DNA of 64,000 bases from Lysobacter daejeonensis GH1-9 (GTDB lineage: Bacteria; Pseudomonadota; Gammaproteobacteria; Xanthomonadales; Xanthomonadaceae): positions 62,001 through 126,000 of the forward strand of contig NZ_AVPU01000005.1 in assembly GCF_000768355.1 (NCBI RefSeq). Reading direction: 5' to 3'. The translations under genes were made by a program, and so were the position numbers. Of this stretch, positions 1 to 7,806 are shown in pieces (position 1 is the stretch's first letter; each line of letters opens with the position of its first letter). The notes under the pieces were generated by a model. The model was not told the DNA's origin, did no database searches, and worked only from the letters and a program-made list of their open reading frames with translations.

Positions 1-1
1 G

Positions 2-688
2 CAGCCGACCGGCCGCAACAACCGCAACGTGCAGATCACCCAGACCTTCGATATCGACTACGGCTGGAACCTGCTGGGCCGTTACGCCGGCATGTACGTC
101 GGCAGCAACGTCGGCGAAGACATCAAGATGGGCCTGACCCGCCTCAGCAACATGCTGGCGACCGTGCCCAACTATGACTACAACGAGCTGGCCAAGGTTG
201 ATGCCGCCGCCGCGCCGAAGCTGGCCGAACGTGGTGCCGAGAACGTCCTTGTCGTGACTGCTGCCGTCGAGCGCAACAACGAGAAGGTGCAGTCCACGAT
301 GAACAACAACATGCAGTGGATCACCAAGGTGATGGCCGCCAACGGCCTCGAGGCCGCCGGCCCGGTGCGCGTCGTGACCAACGAGTTCGGCTCGCAGACC
401 TACTCGTTTGACGTGGTGCAGCCGGTCCGCAAGGCCGGTGCCACCGGCAAGCTGGACATCAAGCTCGAGGGCCCGGTGACCGCCAACTACACCGAGCCGA
501 CCAAGATCGCCGTGACTCGCTTCAAGGGCCACATGGCCAACCTGAACCGCATCCGCGACGCGCTGCGTGGCTGGGTCATGACCCGCGGTTACGAGACCAC
601 CGAGCGTCCGTACGAGAACTGGATCGGCGGCCTGGACAAGGGCTTCACCGAGGATGGCGAGTTCGAAGTGGTCTGGGCGGTCAAGTAA
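2..688 (+). CDS. SRPBCC/GyrI-like ligand-binding protein, 5'-truncated
   Basis: The frame is already open at the left edge, so only the C-terminal ~228 residues are visible; a GTG at 29 is internal rather than a likely start. The sequence (for example NLNRIRDALRGWVMTRGYET and the closing EFEVVWAVK) resembles the polyketide-cyclase plus GyrI-like small-molecule-binding proteins often annotated as transcription activator effector-binding. No catalytic residues can be named, and the upstream half is missing. A strong hairpin terminator follows 28 bases after the stop, so the gene ends its transcription unit. The family call is by resemblance only. Confidence 0.6.
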   Translation, partial: QPTGRNNRNVQITQTFDIDYGWNLLGRYAGMYVGSNVGEDIKMGLTRLSNMLATVPNYDYNELAKVDAAAAPKLAERGAENVLVVTAAVERNNEKVQSTMNNNMQWITKVMAANGLEAAGPVRVVTNEFGSQTYSFDVVQPVRKAGATGKLDIKLEGPVTANYTEPTKIAVTRFKGHMANLNRIRDALRGWVMTRGYETTERPYENWIGGLDKGFTEDGEFEVVWAVK

Positions 689-715
689 GTCCTCCACTCC
701 GGCTCCCGGAACCAG

Positions 716-745
716 AACGCGCCGCGCACTCCGCGGCGCGTTTTG
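716..745 (+). terminator. Rho-independent terminator
   Basis: An 11-bp perfect stem (AACGCGCCGCG at 716-726 pairing with 732-742), loop CACTC, followed by TTTTGTTTT. It sits between the partial gene and the DUF423 gene. Confidence 0.85.
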
Positions 746-811
746 TTTTGGGCGATGGAAAGTGCGCGGGGCTTGTTATCGTGGTCGGTGGAAACAACTG
801 GAGTGGAAGCG

Positions 812-1201
812 ATGCAGGCAAACCAGGGCGGGTTGAAGGCGCCGATGCGCGTGGTGACGGGACGTTGGTTGGCCGCTGCCGGTGCGGTGATGGCCGCACT
901 TGCGGTGGGCCTGGCGGCCTATGCCTCCCACGGCGCGGAAGGCGAGGCGCAGGCACGATTGCAATCGGCGGCCCTGTTCCTGTTCGGGCACGGCGTTGCG
1001 CTCGCAGCACTGGCTCCGCTCGCGGCGGGTCGCCCGTGGCGGGTGCTGGCATTGGCGGGCCTGCTGCTGGGCACGGTGCTGTTCTCCGGGAGCCTGGTCA
1101 TGAACGTGCTGCACCAGTGGCCCACGGCGCTGGCGCCGATGGGTGGAACGCTGATGATGGCGGGTTGGCTCGCTTGGGCCGTGGCCGCCGTACGGCAGTG
1201 A
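812..1201 (+). CDS. DUF423 family small membrane protein
   Basis: A 129-residue integral membrane protein of the DUF423 (YgdD-like) family. Visible hallmarks are the AAYASHG segment followed by QSAALFLFGHGVALAAL, then GTVLFSGSLVMNVLHQW and a last hydrophobic helix; four transmembrane segments are expected. The ATG at 812 is chosen because GGAG (800-803) lies 8 bases upstream. An in-frame ATG at 845 is an alternative. The stop overlaps the GAGG ribosome-binding site of the next gene, so the two are probably co-transcribed. The family has no established biochemical role. Confidence 0.8.
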   Translation: MQANQGGLKAPMRVVTGRWLAAAGAVMAALAVGLAAYASHGAEGEAQARLQSAALFLFGHGVALAALAPLAAGRPWRVLALAGLLLGTVLFSGSLVMNVLHQWPTALAPMGGTLMMAGWLAWAVAAVRQ

Positions 1202-1208
1202 GGTTGGC

Positions 1209-1883
1209 ATGGCACGCATCGCACGCGGATTCGACACCGAGGCGGCCTTCGACCACCTGGCCCGGCGCGACCGCAAGCTGGGTGCCTGGATGCGGCGAAT
1301 GGGACCGATCCCGGCCGACCCCCGCTGGCGCAAACCCTTTGACCCGGTGGATGCGCTGGCACGCGCGATTCTCTACCAGCAGCTGAGTGGCAAGGCGGCC
1401 GCGACCATCGTGTCGCGCGTGGAGGCCGCCATCCAGAACGACCGATTCCACTGCGACACCTTGGCGCGCTGCGACGACGCGACCCTTCGCGCGTGCGGGG
1501 TGTCGGGAAACAAACTGCTGGCGCTGCGCGATCTCGCGTTGCGCGAGTCGCGGGGCGAAATTCCCGATCTGCGGCAAATGGCCGGCATGGACAACGACGC
1601 CATCGTCGCCGCGCTGGTGCCGGTGCGCGGCATCGGTCGATGGACGGTGGAGATGATGCTGATGTTCCGGCTGGGCCGGCCTGACGTGCTGCCTGCGGAT
1701 GACCTGGGCATCCGCAAGGGCGCGCAGGTCGTGGACAGGCTGGACGAGATGCTCAAGCCCAGGGAGCTGGTGGAGCGTGGCGAGAAATGGGGGCCTTATC
1801 GCACCTATGCCAGCTTGTATCTGTGGCGCATCGCCGATGCGGACACCAAGGCTGCAGCGCCGACGAAGCGGTCCCAGGATTGA
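1209..1883 (+). CDS. AlkA-type DNA-3-methyladenine glycosylase II
   Basis: A 224-residue HhH-GPD base-excision repair glycosylase that removes alkylated bases from DNA. Seen: the AILYQQLSGKAAATI helix (about 53-67), the GVSGNKLLALRDLA segment, the helix-hairpin-helix VPVRGIGRWTVEMMLMF (about 137-153), and LPADDLGIRKG with the expected catalytic aspartate at D165. It is shorter than E. coli AlkA (282) and lacks the N-terminal TBP-like domain, as in the compact bacterial AlkA forms. It starts 7 bases after the DUF423 gene with GAGG as ribosome-binding site. The exact substrate range cannot be read from sequence. Confidence 0.88.
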   Translation: MARIARGFDTEAAFDHLARRDRKLGAWMRRMGPIPADPRWRKPFDPVDALARAILYQQLSGKAAATIVSRVEAAIQNDRFHCDTLARCDDATLRACGVSGNKLLALRDLALRESRGEIPDLRQMAGMDNDAIVAALVPVRGIGRWTVEMMLMFRLGRPDVLPADDLGIRKGAQVVDRLDEMLKPRELVERGEKWGPYRTYASLYLWRIADADTKAAAPTKRSQD

Positions 1884-1910
1884 GTGCGAGGGTTGTCCGA
1901 GTCGCGGCGT

Positions 1911-2501
1911 TCAGCGCGGGGGCCACTCCGGCGCGTGTCGCGGTACCAAGGCATTGAGTGCGGCCAACAGGGCCTGTGGCTCTTGCAGTGAAAGCAGGAG
2001 GTGCGGGCCGTCGCGTTCGGGCAGCCACAGCACGCGGTGGCGCTCGGTAAGTAGATAGAAGCCTTTGCCCCATTGGCGGGTGCGAAACCAGCCGGTCTGG
2101 TATCCCGGCAGGGACGCCCCGAGGGTCATGCGGCCGGGGAGCAGCTCGCGTCGTGCGTCCAGGTCGATGATGCGCGCCCGCTCCAGTTCGATTGCCATGG
2201 CCGGCACGCGGCGGGTATTGAGCCCGGCCTTGATCACCAGCACACCGGCCTCAAGCGCGACCGAGCGGCGGAAAATCACCGCCCACAGGCCGATGAGCGC
2301 CAGCGCGACGCAACCGGCTGTCGTCCACTGCAAGTACCTTGGCATGTGGTCGGTGAGAGGTTGTGCGTTCGCGATCGACAGGGTCAGCGTGAGCGCGAGA
2401 CTTCCCGTGAGCGCCGTCGCGGTGGCTGCGCGCCGCGGTTGGACCACGGCATGGCATTTGCGGCTGGCGCTGGGCGTGGTCATCGTGCGGGTCCCGTGCA
2501 T
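1911..2501 (-). CDS. PH-like domain membrane protein, paralogue 1
   Basis: A 196-residue protein with two N-terminal hydrophobic stretches (about 28-46 and 58-76) and a cytoplasmic-looking bacterial PH-like domain behind them. The tail region (RARIIDLDARRELLPG, LPGYQTGWF, FYLLTERHRVLWLPERDG, LLLSLQEPQALLAAL) aligns segment by segment with the product of the minus-strand gene at 4621-5178, so the two are paralogues. The start is uncertain: ATG at 2501, or ATG six codons later at 2483, which has GGGA 8 bases upstream. The function is unknown. Similar proteins are annotated only as PH domain-containing. Confidence 0.65.
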   Translation of the reverse strand: MHGTRTMTTPSASRKCHAVVQPRRAATATALTGSLALTLTLSIANAQPLTDHMPRYLQWTTAGCVALALIGLWAVIFRRSVALEAGVLVIKAGLNTRRVPAMAIELERARIIDLDARRELLPGRMTLGASLPGYQTGWFRTRQWGKGFYLLTERHRVLWLPERDGPHLLLSLQEPQALLAALNALVPRHAPEWPPR

Positions 2502-2724
2502 GTCCTGAGCAGATTGTGGCGGGGGTGCGTCAGGAGCGTTGGCGCGGAGTTCAGTTCTGCGAAGCGCAAGCGCAGTGCCGCATGATCGCCATCACAATGT
2601 CGGCGGGTCGGTTGATCGCCAGCGCCAAGGCCACCGCCACCCCTCGCATGGAAGCCCTGTGCGGGCTGCGATAGCTGGACATGGTTTCCACGGACCCACG
2701 TTGACGCGCAACGCGCCAGCGCGG

Positions 2725-3774
2725 CTACGGGATTGGCGACGCCGGTGCCTCCATGCGCGCGGACTGCCGGCGTCCCTTCAGTGCCAGTGCCGGCTTCTCA
2801 ATGAGCCACCACGAGGCGGCGGCGAGCGCCAACGCCGCGCCGCTGGCCAATGCGGTGTTCGCCGCCACGCCGGTAGCGCCAACCAGGAACGCCAGTTGCT
2901 GGGCCGGCCAACCATACAGGTACAAGCCGTAGGACAGGTCGGTGTGTCGAATGATCGGGCGCTGCCCGCGAAACGCCAGCCAGAACGTGCCGTAGGCCAC
3001 CAGCGCGAAATAGGCCGGAATGAAGGCAGTGCCGCCGCGCGTGAGCGCCGCGACCGCCAGCAGCGCCAGTACCCACTTGCCATTGAGCGCGATCCGGTCG
3101 CGCAGCACCCAAGCCAGCGTGCCGGTGATGAAGAACGAGGTGACCCAGATCAGGTACACGATGTGCTCTGGCAGCGGGGCCGCGCGCCATGCATATGCGG
3201 CTGCACCGCCGAGCGCCAGCGCCCATGCGGGTAGGTAGCGGCGCGGGGCCAGCATGCCCAGCGCGCCGGCGACCAGCAGGGCCAGGTACAGGCGTCCTTC
3301 AATGGGCAGTGTCCAGAGCGAGCCGTTAACCGCCGTGCGCGGTAGTGCCTCGAACACGCCGGGCAGCCAGAATTCCGCACGCCACAGGGTCAGGTTCGAG
3401 AACAGGTATCGCCAGGTTTCGGGGTCGTGCCAATACCCGGCCGAGGTGGTGAGCCGCGGGCCGAGTACGAGCACGGTCAACGCCACGCAGACCGCCAGCG
3501 CGGGATAGATGCGCAGTGCGCGCGCAACCAGGAAGTCGCGTACCGAGTGGCGCGACAGGCTGGCCGCCACGAGGAAGCCGCTGATCAGGAAGAACACGTC
3601 CACCGCGAGGGCGCCCGCAGTACGCACGTGGGTCAATTGGCCGACCACGTCGCTGCCCGGGGTGCCCGTGATTGGCCAGGCATGGCTGTAGATCACCAGC
3701 CAGGCCGCAGCCAGGCGGATCAGGTGGAACTGGTTGATGCCCGTCTGCCAGGCGTCGCCAATTCGGCGGCTCAT
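2725..3774 (-). CDS. Acyltransferase 3 family membrane protein
   Basis: A 349-residue OafA/YrhL-type integral membrane O-acyltransferase, which would move an acetyl or other acyl group onto a surface carbohydrate. Seen: the N-terminal FHLIRLAAAWLVIYSH with the family histidine, VDVFFLISGFLVAAS, the RALRIYPAL motif (R-x-x-R-I-x-P), and about ten hydrophobic helices. The ATG at 3774 overlaps the stop of the upstream VanY-type gene as ATGA, which fixes the start and shows translational coupling. Pairing with a peptidoglycan-type carboxypeptidase suggests a cell-envelope substrate, but the acceptor is unknown. Confidence 0.85.
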   Translation of the reverse strand: MSRRIGDAWQTGINQFHLIRLAAAWLVIYSHAWPITGTPGSDVVGQLTHVRTAGALAVDVFFLISGFLVAASLSRHSVRDFLVARALRIYPALAVCVALTVLVLGPRLTTSAGYWHDPETWRYLFSNLTLWRAEFWLPGVFEALPRTAVNGSLWTLPIEGRLYLALLVAGALGMLAPRRYLPAWALALGGAAAYAWRAAPLPEHIVYLIWVTSFFITGTLAWVLRDRIALNGKWVLALLAVAALTRGGTAFIPAYFALVAYGTFWLAFRGQRPIIRHTDLSYGLYLYGWPAQQLAFLVGATGVAANTALASGAALALAAASWWLIEKPALALKGRRQSARMEAPASPIP

Positions 3775-4589
3775 GCGACAGTCGCGCCGTGGCCGCGCCA
3801 CGCCCAATGCCAGGGCTCGTAGACGATCCCGTACGGATTTTCCCGGGGGTAACTCATGTGGAACCCATATTCATTGGCATGCGCGCGCAGCCACGCGAAC
3901 GCACCGGTGTGTTCAAAGGATTCTTCGGCCGGCGGTTCACCGGGCGTGCCGATGTCCAGGGCCAACCCGGAGTGGTGTTCGCTGAAGCCGGGCGCGGCGT
4001 TGACGTTGAGTATCTCATCCACCGAAAGGCCGCGCGCGCGTTTGCGTTCAAAGATGCCGAGCTGGTAGTCGTGGCTGCGGTATCCGGAAATGGCCTCCAG
4101 GAGCACGCCGTCGCGCATTGCGCCGTCGCGCATGTGCGCCCACGCGCGGGCTGCATCGTTGTGCAACCACAGCGGGCGGCGATAGCGGTCGAAGCCGGCG
4201 AAGGCCAGCCAGTCCGGTTCGGCGACAAGTGACAGGCCGGTACGCGTGGCATACGCGTCTTCCATCAGGCCCAGGAGGTCGAGACGCTCATGCAGGCGCT
4301 CCAGCGGCAGCGTGCGGACATGCTCCAGGCCCGCACGGCGATGCATGACGTCCGATGCCATCGCCTCGAGCGCGGCGTTCAGCCCCGGCTCCTGGCGCAA
4401 TTGCCAGACCAGGGGCAACAGGCCCTCGGGCAGGTCAGCCGCGAGGTAGCGGCCGTCGCGCTTTCGACGCAGTACGTGGCGCGCCCGTGCGATGGCGCGC
4501 GCATCGTGGTTGCCATGGGCCTTGAGCAGGCCTGCGGGCCAGATCTCGATGTCCGGCGTGTTGATCAGGCGTTGGGGCAGGCCGCGCAT
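3771..4589 (-). CDS. VanY-type D-alanyl-D-alanine carboxypeptidase
   Basis: A zinc metallopeptidase of the VanY/DdpX family (M15), expected to trim the terminal D-Ala of peptidoglycan stem peptides. Seen in a 272-residue reading: ISGYRSHDYQ (about 168-177), the zinc motif SEHHSGLALD (203-212, ligands H205 and D212) and the C-terminal EPWHW (E258 catalytic, H261 third ligand). About 160 residues of N-terminal sequence precede the peptidase domain. No clear signal peptide is seen. The ATG at 4589 is used; a TTG at 4619, directly behind the stop of the upstream PH-like gene, would add ten residues. It is coupled by ATGA to the acyltransferase. Confidence 0.85.
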   Translation of the reverse strand: MRGLPQRLINTPDIEIWPAGLLKAHGNHDARAIARARHVLRRKRDGRYLAADLPEGLLPLVWQLRQEPGLNAALEAMASDVMHRRAGLEHVRTLPLERLHERLDLLGLMEDAYATRTGLSLVAEPDWLAFAGFDRYRRPLWLHNDAARAWAHMRDGAMRDGVLLEAISGYRSHDYQLGIFERKRARGLSVDEILNVNAAPGFSEHHSGLALDIGTPGEPPAEESFEHTGAFAWLRAHANEYGFHMSYPRENPYGIVYEPWHWAWRGHGATVA

Positions 4590-4620
4590 GGGGGCAGGGT
4601 AGTCCTGGGTGCGCGCCAAG

Positions 4621-5178
4621 TCACGCCCGCCGGCCCGCTGACGGCTGGGTCACCTGGCGCAGCGCGTCCAGCAGCGCATCAGGGCGCTCCAACGACAGCA
4701 TCAAAGACTTGCCCGTGCGTGTCGGCAACCACAGCACGCGGCGACGCGTGGTAAGCAGGCAGAAGGCGCGGCTGCGGTCGCGCAGCAGGAACCAGCCGGC
4801 CTGGAAGCCGGGCAGAGCCATGCCAAACGCCTTCAGGATCGGCTTAAGTTCGGTGCGCTCGTCCAGGTCGACGATGCGCGCGCGCGCCATGTCCAGCTCG
4901 CTGGCATCCACGCGGTGGTTGAACATGGCGGCCTTCACCCGCAACTGGCGTGCATCCAGTTCAACCGCGCGACGCCCAAGTCCCCAGAAGGTGAACGTGG
5001 CCACCGATGCGACTGTCAGCAGGCCGAAGCCAAGTCCCGGCATGTCCGCTGCGTGCTCCGGACCCGACCAAGTTGAGCCGAAGGCAATCGCGATGACCAC
5101 AACCGGGATCGCCAGCAAGCCGCCGAGCAGCCAGGCGGCGTGTGATGGCGGCGGTGTGACGGGAAATGCTTGGGGCAT
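4621..5178 (-). CDS. PH-like domain membrane protein, paralogue 2
   Basis: A 185-residue protein with two N-terminal membrane helices (about 10-30 and 42-60) followed by a PH-like domain. It matches the 1911-2501 product in ARARIVDLDERTEL, ALPGFQAGWF, FCLLTTRRRVLWLPTRTG and SLERPDALLDAL. The ATG at 5178 is chosen because GGAG lies 7 bases upstream; the frame could extend to a TTG at 5202. It is the first gene of a minus-strand group that continues with the VanY-type peptidase and acyltransferase. The function is unknown. Confidence 0.7.
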   Translation of the reverse strand: MPQAFPVTPPPSHAAWLLGGLLAIPVVVIAIAFGSTWSGPEHAADMPGLGFGLLTVASVATFTFWGLGRRAVELDARQLRVKAAMFNHRVDASELDMARARIVDLDERTELKPILKAFGMALPGFQAGWFLLRDRSRAFCLLTTRRRVLWLPTRTGKSLMLSLERPDALLDALRQVTQPSAGRRA

Positions 5179-5259
5179 CGCAAACTCCGGGTCGTGTTGC
5201 ACCCAACGGGTGCACTCCGATGCGGGGGGGCTGCAGGTCGCGGGAAGCGTCGGCAGTGG

Positions 5260-5439
5260 TCAGGCTGGCTTCTTGAAGAACAGCCGCGCGTAATCCGTCA
5301 GCGTGGGCACCTGCACTACGCTCACCAGCTCCCAGCCCTCCGCGCCGAGGCGGTCCAGCTCAGCCTGCAGGCGTTCGGGCATGGCTTCGAACATGCGTGG
5401 TGGCAGGTCTACCACGTGGTATTGCCAGTGTTGGGTCAT
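5260..5439 (-). CDS. DUF4177-like small protein
   Basis: A 59-residue protein beginning [13 protein letters not shown], with the pattern [17 protein letters not shown] typical of DUF4177 proteins (an amphipathic helix, then GxxGWELV, then a beta strand). It ends in LFFKKPA. The start overlaps the stop of the Arc-like gene as ATGA (5436-5439), so it is the last gene of the SPFH operon and translationally coupled. The family has no known biochemical role. It lies in an unbroken same-strand run with its neighbours, and the reading frame ends cleanly. Confidence 0.72.
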   Translation of the reverse strand: MTQHWQYHVVDLPPRMFEAMPERLQAELDRLGAEGWELVSVVQVPTLTDYARLFFKKPA

Positions 5440-5627
5440 GGGGCATCCTCCTCCTGGTCGGGTGCGGGGTGGGCTGGGCCGGGCAGGCGCCCGGCCTTGC
5501 GAAGTGCATCGCGCAGTACATATTCGATCTGCGCGTTGAGGCTGCGGAGCTCGTCGTCGGCCCAGCGCTGCGCCGCCGCCAGGACGTCGGCGTTGATGCG
5601 CAGCGGATAGGCTTTCTTCTCGGCCAT
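5436..5627 (-). CDS. Arc-like ribbon-helix-helix DNA-binding protein
   Basis: A 63-residue ribbon-helix-helix repressor. A short N-terminal strand (KAYPLRIN, about 5-12) is followed by helix A ([14 protein letters not shown]) and helix B ([19 protein letters not shown]). The [20 protein letters not shown] stretch follows phage Arc RSVNSEIYQRVMESFKKEGR closely. A Pro/Glu/Asp-rich tail follows. The ATG at 5627 lies one base after the stop of the 23-residue peptide gene, and its own stop overlaps the DUF4177 start. Such proteins bind tandem operator sites about 11 bp apart, and exactly such a pair lies in the promoter of this operon (6604-6624), so autoregulation is the natural inference. Confidence 0.82.
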   Translation of the reverse strand: MAEKKAYPLRINADVLAAAQRWADDELRSLNAQIEYVLRDALRKAGRLPGPAHPAPDQEEDAP

Positions 5628-5628
5628 G

Positions 5629-5700
5629 TCAGTCCCGGCGACGGCGCGCCATGCCCACGCCAATGGCGACGGTCAGTACGACGATCAGCGTGGCGATCAT
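5629..5700 (-). CDS. 23-residue putative membrane peptide
   Basis: A very short frame: ATG at 5700, stop at 5631-5629. The product starts [20 protein letters not shown] and ends RRD: one hydrophobic helix of about 17 residues followed by four arginines, a classic N-out/C-in single-span topology. It starts 10 bases after the SPFH gene stop and ends one base before the Arc-like start, so it fills the gap between them almost exactly. That placement is the main argument that it is translated. No homologue is recognised; a regulatory partner for the SPFH protein is conceivable. Confidence 0.5.
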   Translation of the reverse strand: MIATLIVVLTVAIGVGMARRRRD

Positions 5701-5710
5701 GGCGCGGGCC

Positions 5711-6574
5711 TCAGTACAACGTGCCGGCGTTGACGATGGGCTGGGTGGCGCGCTCGCCGCACAGCACCACCAGAAGGTTGCTGACCATCGCGGCCTTGCG
5801 TTCCTCGTCCAGTTGCACCGTGCCGTTCTTCTGCAACTCGGCCAGTGCCATCTCGACCATGCCCACCGCGCCGGCGACGATGCGCGTGCGTGCGGCGATG
5901 ATCGCGTTGGCCTGCTGGCGCTGCAACATGGCCTGGGCGATTTCCGGCGCGTAGGCGAGGTGGCTGATGCGTGCGTCGATCACCTGCACGCCGGCATCGG
6001 CCAGGCGTTCGGCCAACTCGCTCTGCAGGTGGGCGCTGATCTCGGTGGCGTGGCTGCGCAGGGCCAGCTGGCCTTCCTCGTGCTGGTCGTACGGGTAGCT
6101 GGTGGCCATCGCGCGCAGCGCCGACTCAGACTGGATGTGCACGAAGCTCTCGTAGTCGTCGACGTTGTAGACGGCCTCGGCGCTGTCGACCACCTGCCAG
6201 ACGATGACGGCGGCGATCTCGATGGGGCTGCCATCCAATTCGTTGACCTTGAGCTTGCCGCTCTCGAAATTACGCACGCGCAGGCTGACCTTGCGCTTGG
6301 CGAAGAACGGGTTGTTCCAGCGCAGGCCGTTGTCCTTGACCGTGCCCACGTACTTGCCGAACAGGCTCAGCACGGCGGCCTGGTTGGGCTCGACCATGTA
6401 CAGGCCGGCCATGGCGAAGCCGGCCACCGCGGCCAGCAGGGCGCCGCCGACAATGTGCAAGGCACTGGCTGCCTGGGCGCCGTTGATCGCCACCCAGATG
6501 CCTGCCAACAGCGCGGCGAGCAAGGCCAGCAGCATGGGAATGCCGGGCAGGGAACGGATGGGGTTCTCTTTCAT
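5711..6574 (-). CDS. SPFH/Band 7 (stomatin/prohibitin-like) membrane protein
   Basis: A 287-residue membrane scaffold protein. Two adjacent hydrophobic segments (about 13-33 and 40-58) are followed by the SPFH domain, seen as VEPNQAAVLSLFGKYVGTV, LRWNNPFF, ELDGSPIEIAAVIVWQVVD, and the late ARISHLAYAPEIAQAMLQRQQA. A QANAIIAARTRIV helix follows. The ATG at 6574 has AAGGAG 7 bases upstream. It is the first gene of a four-gene operon ending in DUF4177. The leader is only about 18 bases long behind a promoter overlapped by two palindromes. Family members organise membrane microdomains or protease complexes; the client here is unknown. Confidence 0.88.
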   Translation of the reverse strand: MKENPIRSLPGIPMLLALLAALLAGIWVAINGAQAASALHIVGGALLAAVAGFAMAGLYMVEPNQAAVLSLFGKYVGTVKDNGLRWNNPFFAKRKVSLRVRNFESGKLKVNELDGSPIEIAAVIVWQVVDSAEAVYNVDDYESFVHIQSESALRAMATSYPYDQHEEGQLALRSHATEISAHLQSELAERLADAGVQVIDARISHLAYAPEIAQAMLQRQQANAIIAARTRIVAGAVGMVEMALAELQKNGTVQLDEERKAAMVSNLLVVLCGERATQPIVNAGTLY

Positions 6575-6599
6575 GGCCGTGCTCCTTGAGGTTCTCGAA

Positions 6600-6629
6600 A
6601 ATATTGATATCAATTTGATATCAAGTCAA
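6600..6629 (-). promoter_or_regulatory. SPFH operon promoter with tandem palindromic operator
   Basis: Reading the minus strand: a -35 TTGACT (6629-6624), an 18-base spacer, and a -10 AATATT (6605-6600). The spacer and the -10 edge carry two perfect copies of the 10-bp palindrome TTGATATCAA (6604-6613 and 6615-6624) whose centres are 11 bp apart, one helical turn. This is the geometry used by Arc/CopG-type ribbon-helix-helix proteins, and one is encoded in the operon. A protein bound here would block RNA polymerase. The boxes are read directly; the repressor identity is inferred. Confidence 0.72.
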
Positions 6630-6727
6630 CTTCCGTTCGTCGGGCGGTGCGGACGGCCCAGCCGTATCGGCCCGGCCACTTCCCGGAGGCGCTGCTGGCT
6701 CTGGCGACCTAGCCGTGGCGCAGGGCG

Positions 6728-7714
6728 CTAGTACCGGACGCGGTAGAGCGGAGCGGGCACGAACTCCCCAGTGGCGTACACACTGTCGCCGTCCAGCGCC
6801 CAGCCCATTGCCTCGGCTTGCGGCAACCAGGGCAGGATGCGGGTCTGCGGTGCGCGCGCGACGGCGCGCCCCCAGCCTTGGCCGCGCGCGGTCGGGTAGA
6901 ACAGCAGGTACCGATAGGTCATGACTGCCAGGGTACGGCCGTCCGGCGAGACGTCGGCCGCGGTCACATGGGCGTCGTAGCGGGCACGCTGCGGACGCTG
7001 GCGCAGGTCATCGGCGGAGGGCTGCGGCACCCCAGCCAGCGGGCCCAGGGCGCGGGCGGTCTGCACGCCCTTGTCGCGAGGTCGCAACGGCAGCGCGAAC
7101 AACTCGGGGGGCTGGCGCTTCTTCGACACCAGCAGGATTTGGCCACGCTTGGCATCAACGGCCACGGCTTCGCAGTCGCGGGCACCATCCGGCCAGCGGA
7201 ACGCGATGGACCAGGCGGGGGTCAGGCGGCCGTTCTCAAGCGTTCCTGGTTCCTCAATCACATGCAGCTGCAGTGTGCGACGCAACCCGCCGTTGTCGCC
7301 GGTATCGGCCAGGAGCAGGTAATCGCGGCCGTCGAGGCGGAAAGCGGCAATGTCTTCCCAGTCGGTTTTGTTGACGCCTTCCACGCGGTATGTGGCGCGG
7401 CGCAGGCCGCGCGTGCTGACAGCGAACAACCGCGCCGGGTTGCCGCCGTCGTCGTGCAGCCACAGCGTCCCGGGGTGGCGGCGCGATGTGGCCAGACCGC
7501 TGATCTCGCTGAGCTGCGGGTCCAGCAGGAAGCCGGAAACGGCCGTGCGTGCCGGCGCGTCATCGGAGCGGGCGCACGCGCCCACGACGACGATAAGTGG
7601 CGCCAGCAGCATCGCTCGCCAGATTCCGTGCGCGCATGTCCGCACCGGCCGTGCGGCGTGCGTGGCGCCCGACAGGGCGCGCAACCCTGCAGTCGGGACG
7701 CGGAAGATTCGCAT
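6728..7714 (-). CDS. Putative lipoprotein, beta-propeller-like, unknown function
   Basis: A secreted protein of up to 328 residues. Hydrophobic [13 protein letters not shown] ends in an acceptable lipobox (V-G-A-C), suggesting lipidation. The mature part has repeated strand-like blocks ([47 protein letters not shown] in pieces, [22 protein letters not shown]) resembling propeller proteins annotated as esterase-like or hypothetical. The start is uncertain: ATG at 7714, a GTG at 7645 that would give a better-sized signal peptide, or ATG at 7612. It is divergent from purT. No catalytic site is recognised. Confidence 0.6.
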   Translation of the reverse strand: MRIFRVPTAGLRALSGATHAARPVRTCAHGIWRAMLLAPLIVVVGACARSDDAPARTAVSGFLLDPQLSEISGLATSRRHPGTLWLHDDGGNPARLFAVSTRGLRRATYRVEGVNKTDWEDIAAFRLDGRDYLLLADTGDNGGLRRTLQLHVIEEPGTLENGRLTPAWSIAFRWPDGARDCEAVAVDAKRGQILLVSKKRQPPELFALPLRPRDKGVQTARALGPLAGVPQPSADDLRQRPQRARYDAHVTAADVSPDGRTLAVMTYRYLLFYPTARGQGWGRAVARAPQTRILPWLPQAEAMGWALDGDSVYATGEFVPAPLYRVRY

Positions 7715-7806
7715 GGGCACAGGATGGCCGGCACCATGGGCCACCGCAACCGTCCCGTCAGGACAGGGCGGTACAATGCCGCTCCTGTCCACAGCCCCTG
7801 ATGCCC

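Noticed and set aside
2581..2673. A 30-codon plus-strand frame in the gap between the PH-like gene and the acyltransferase gene
   Set aside because: No ribosome-binding site and no hydrophobic or conserved feature; such frames are expected by chance at this GC content.
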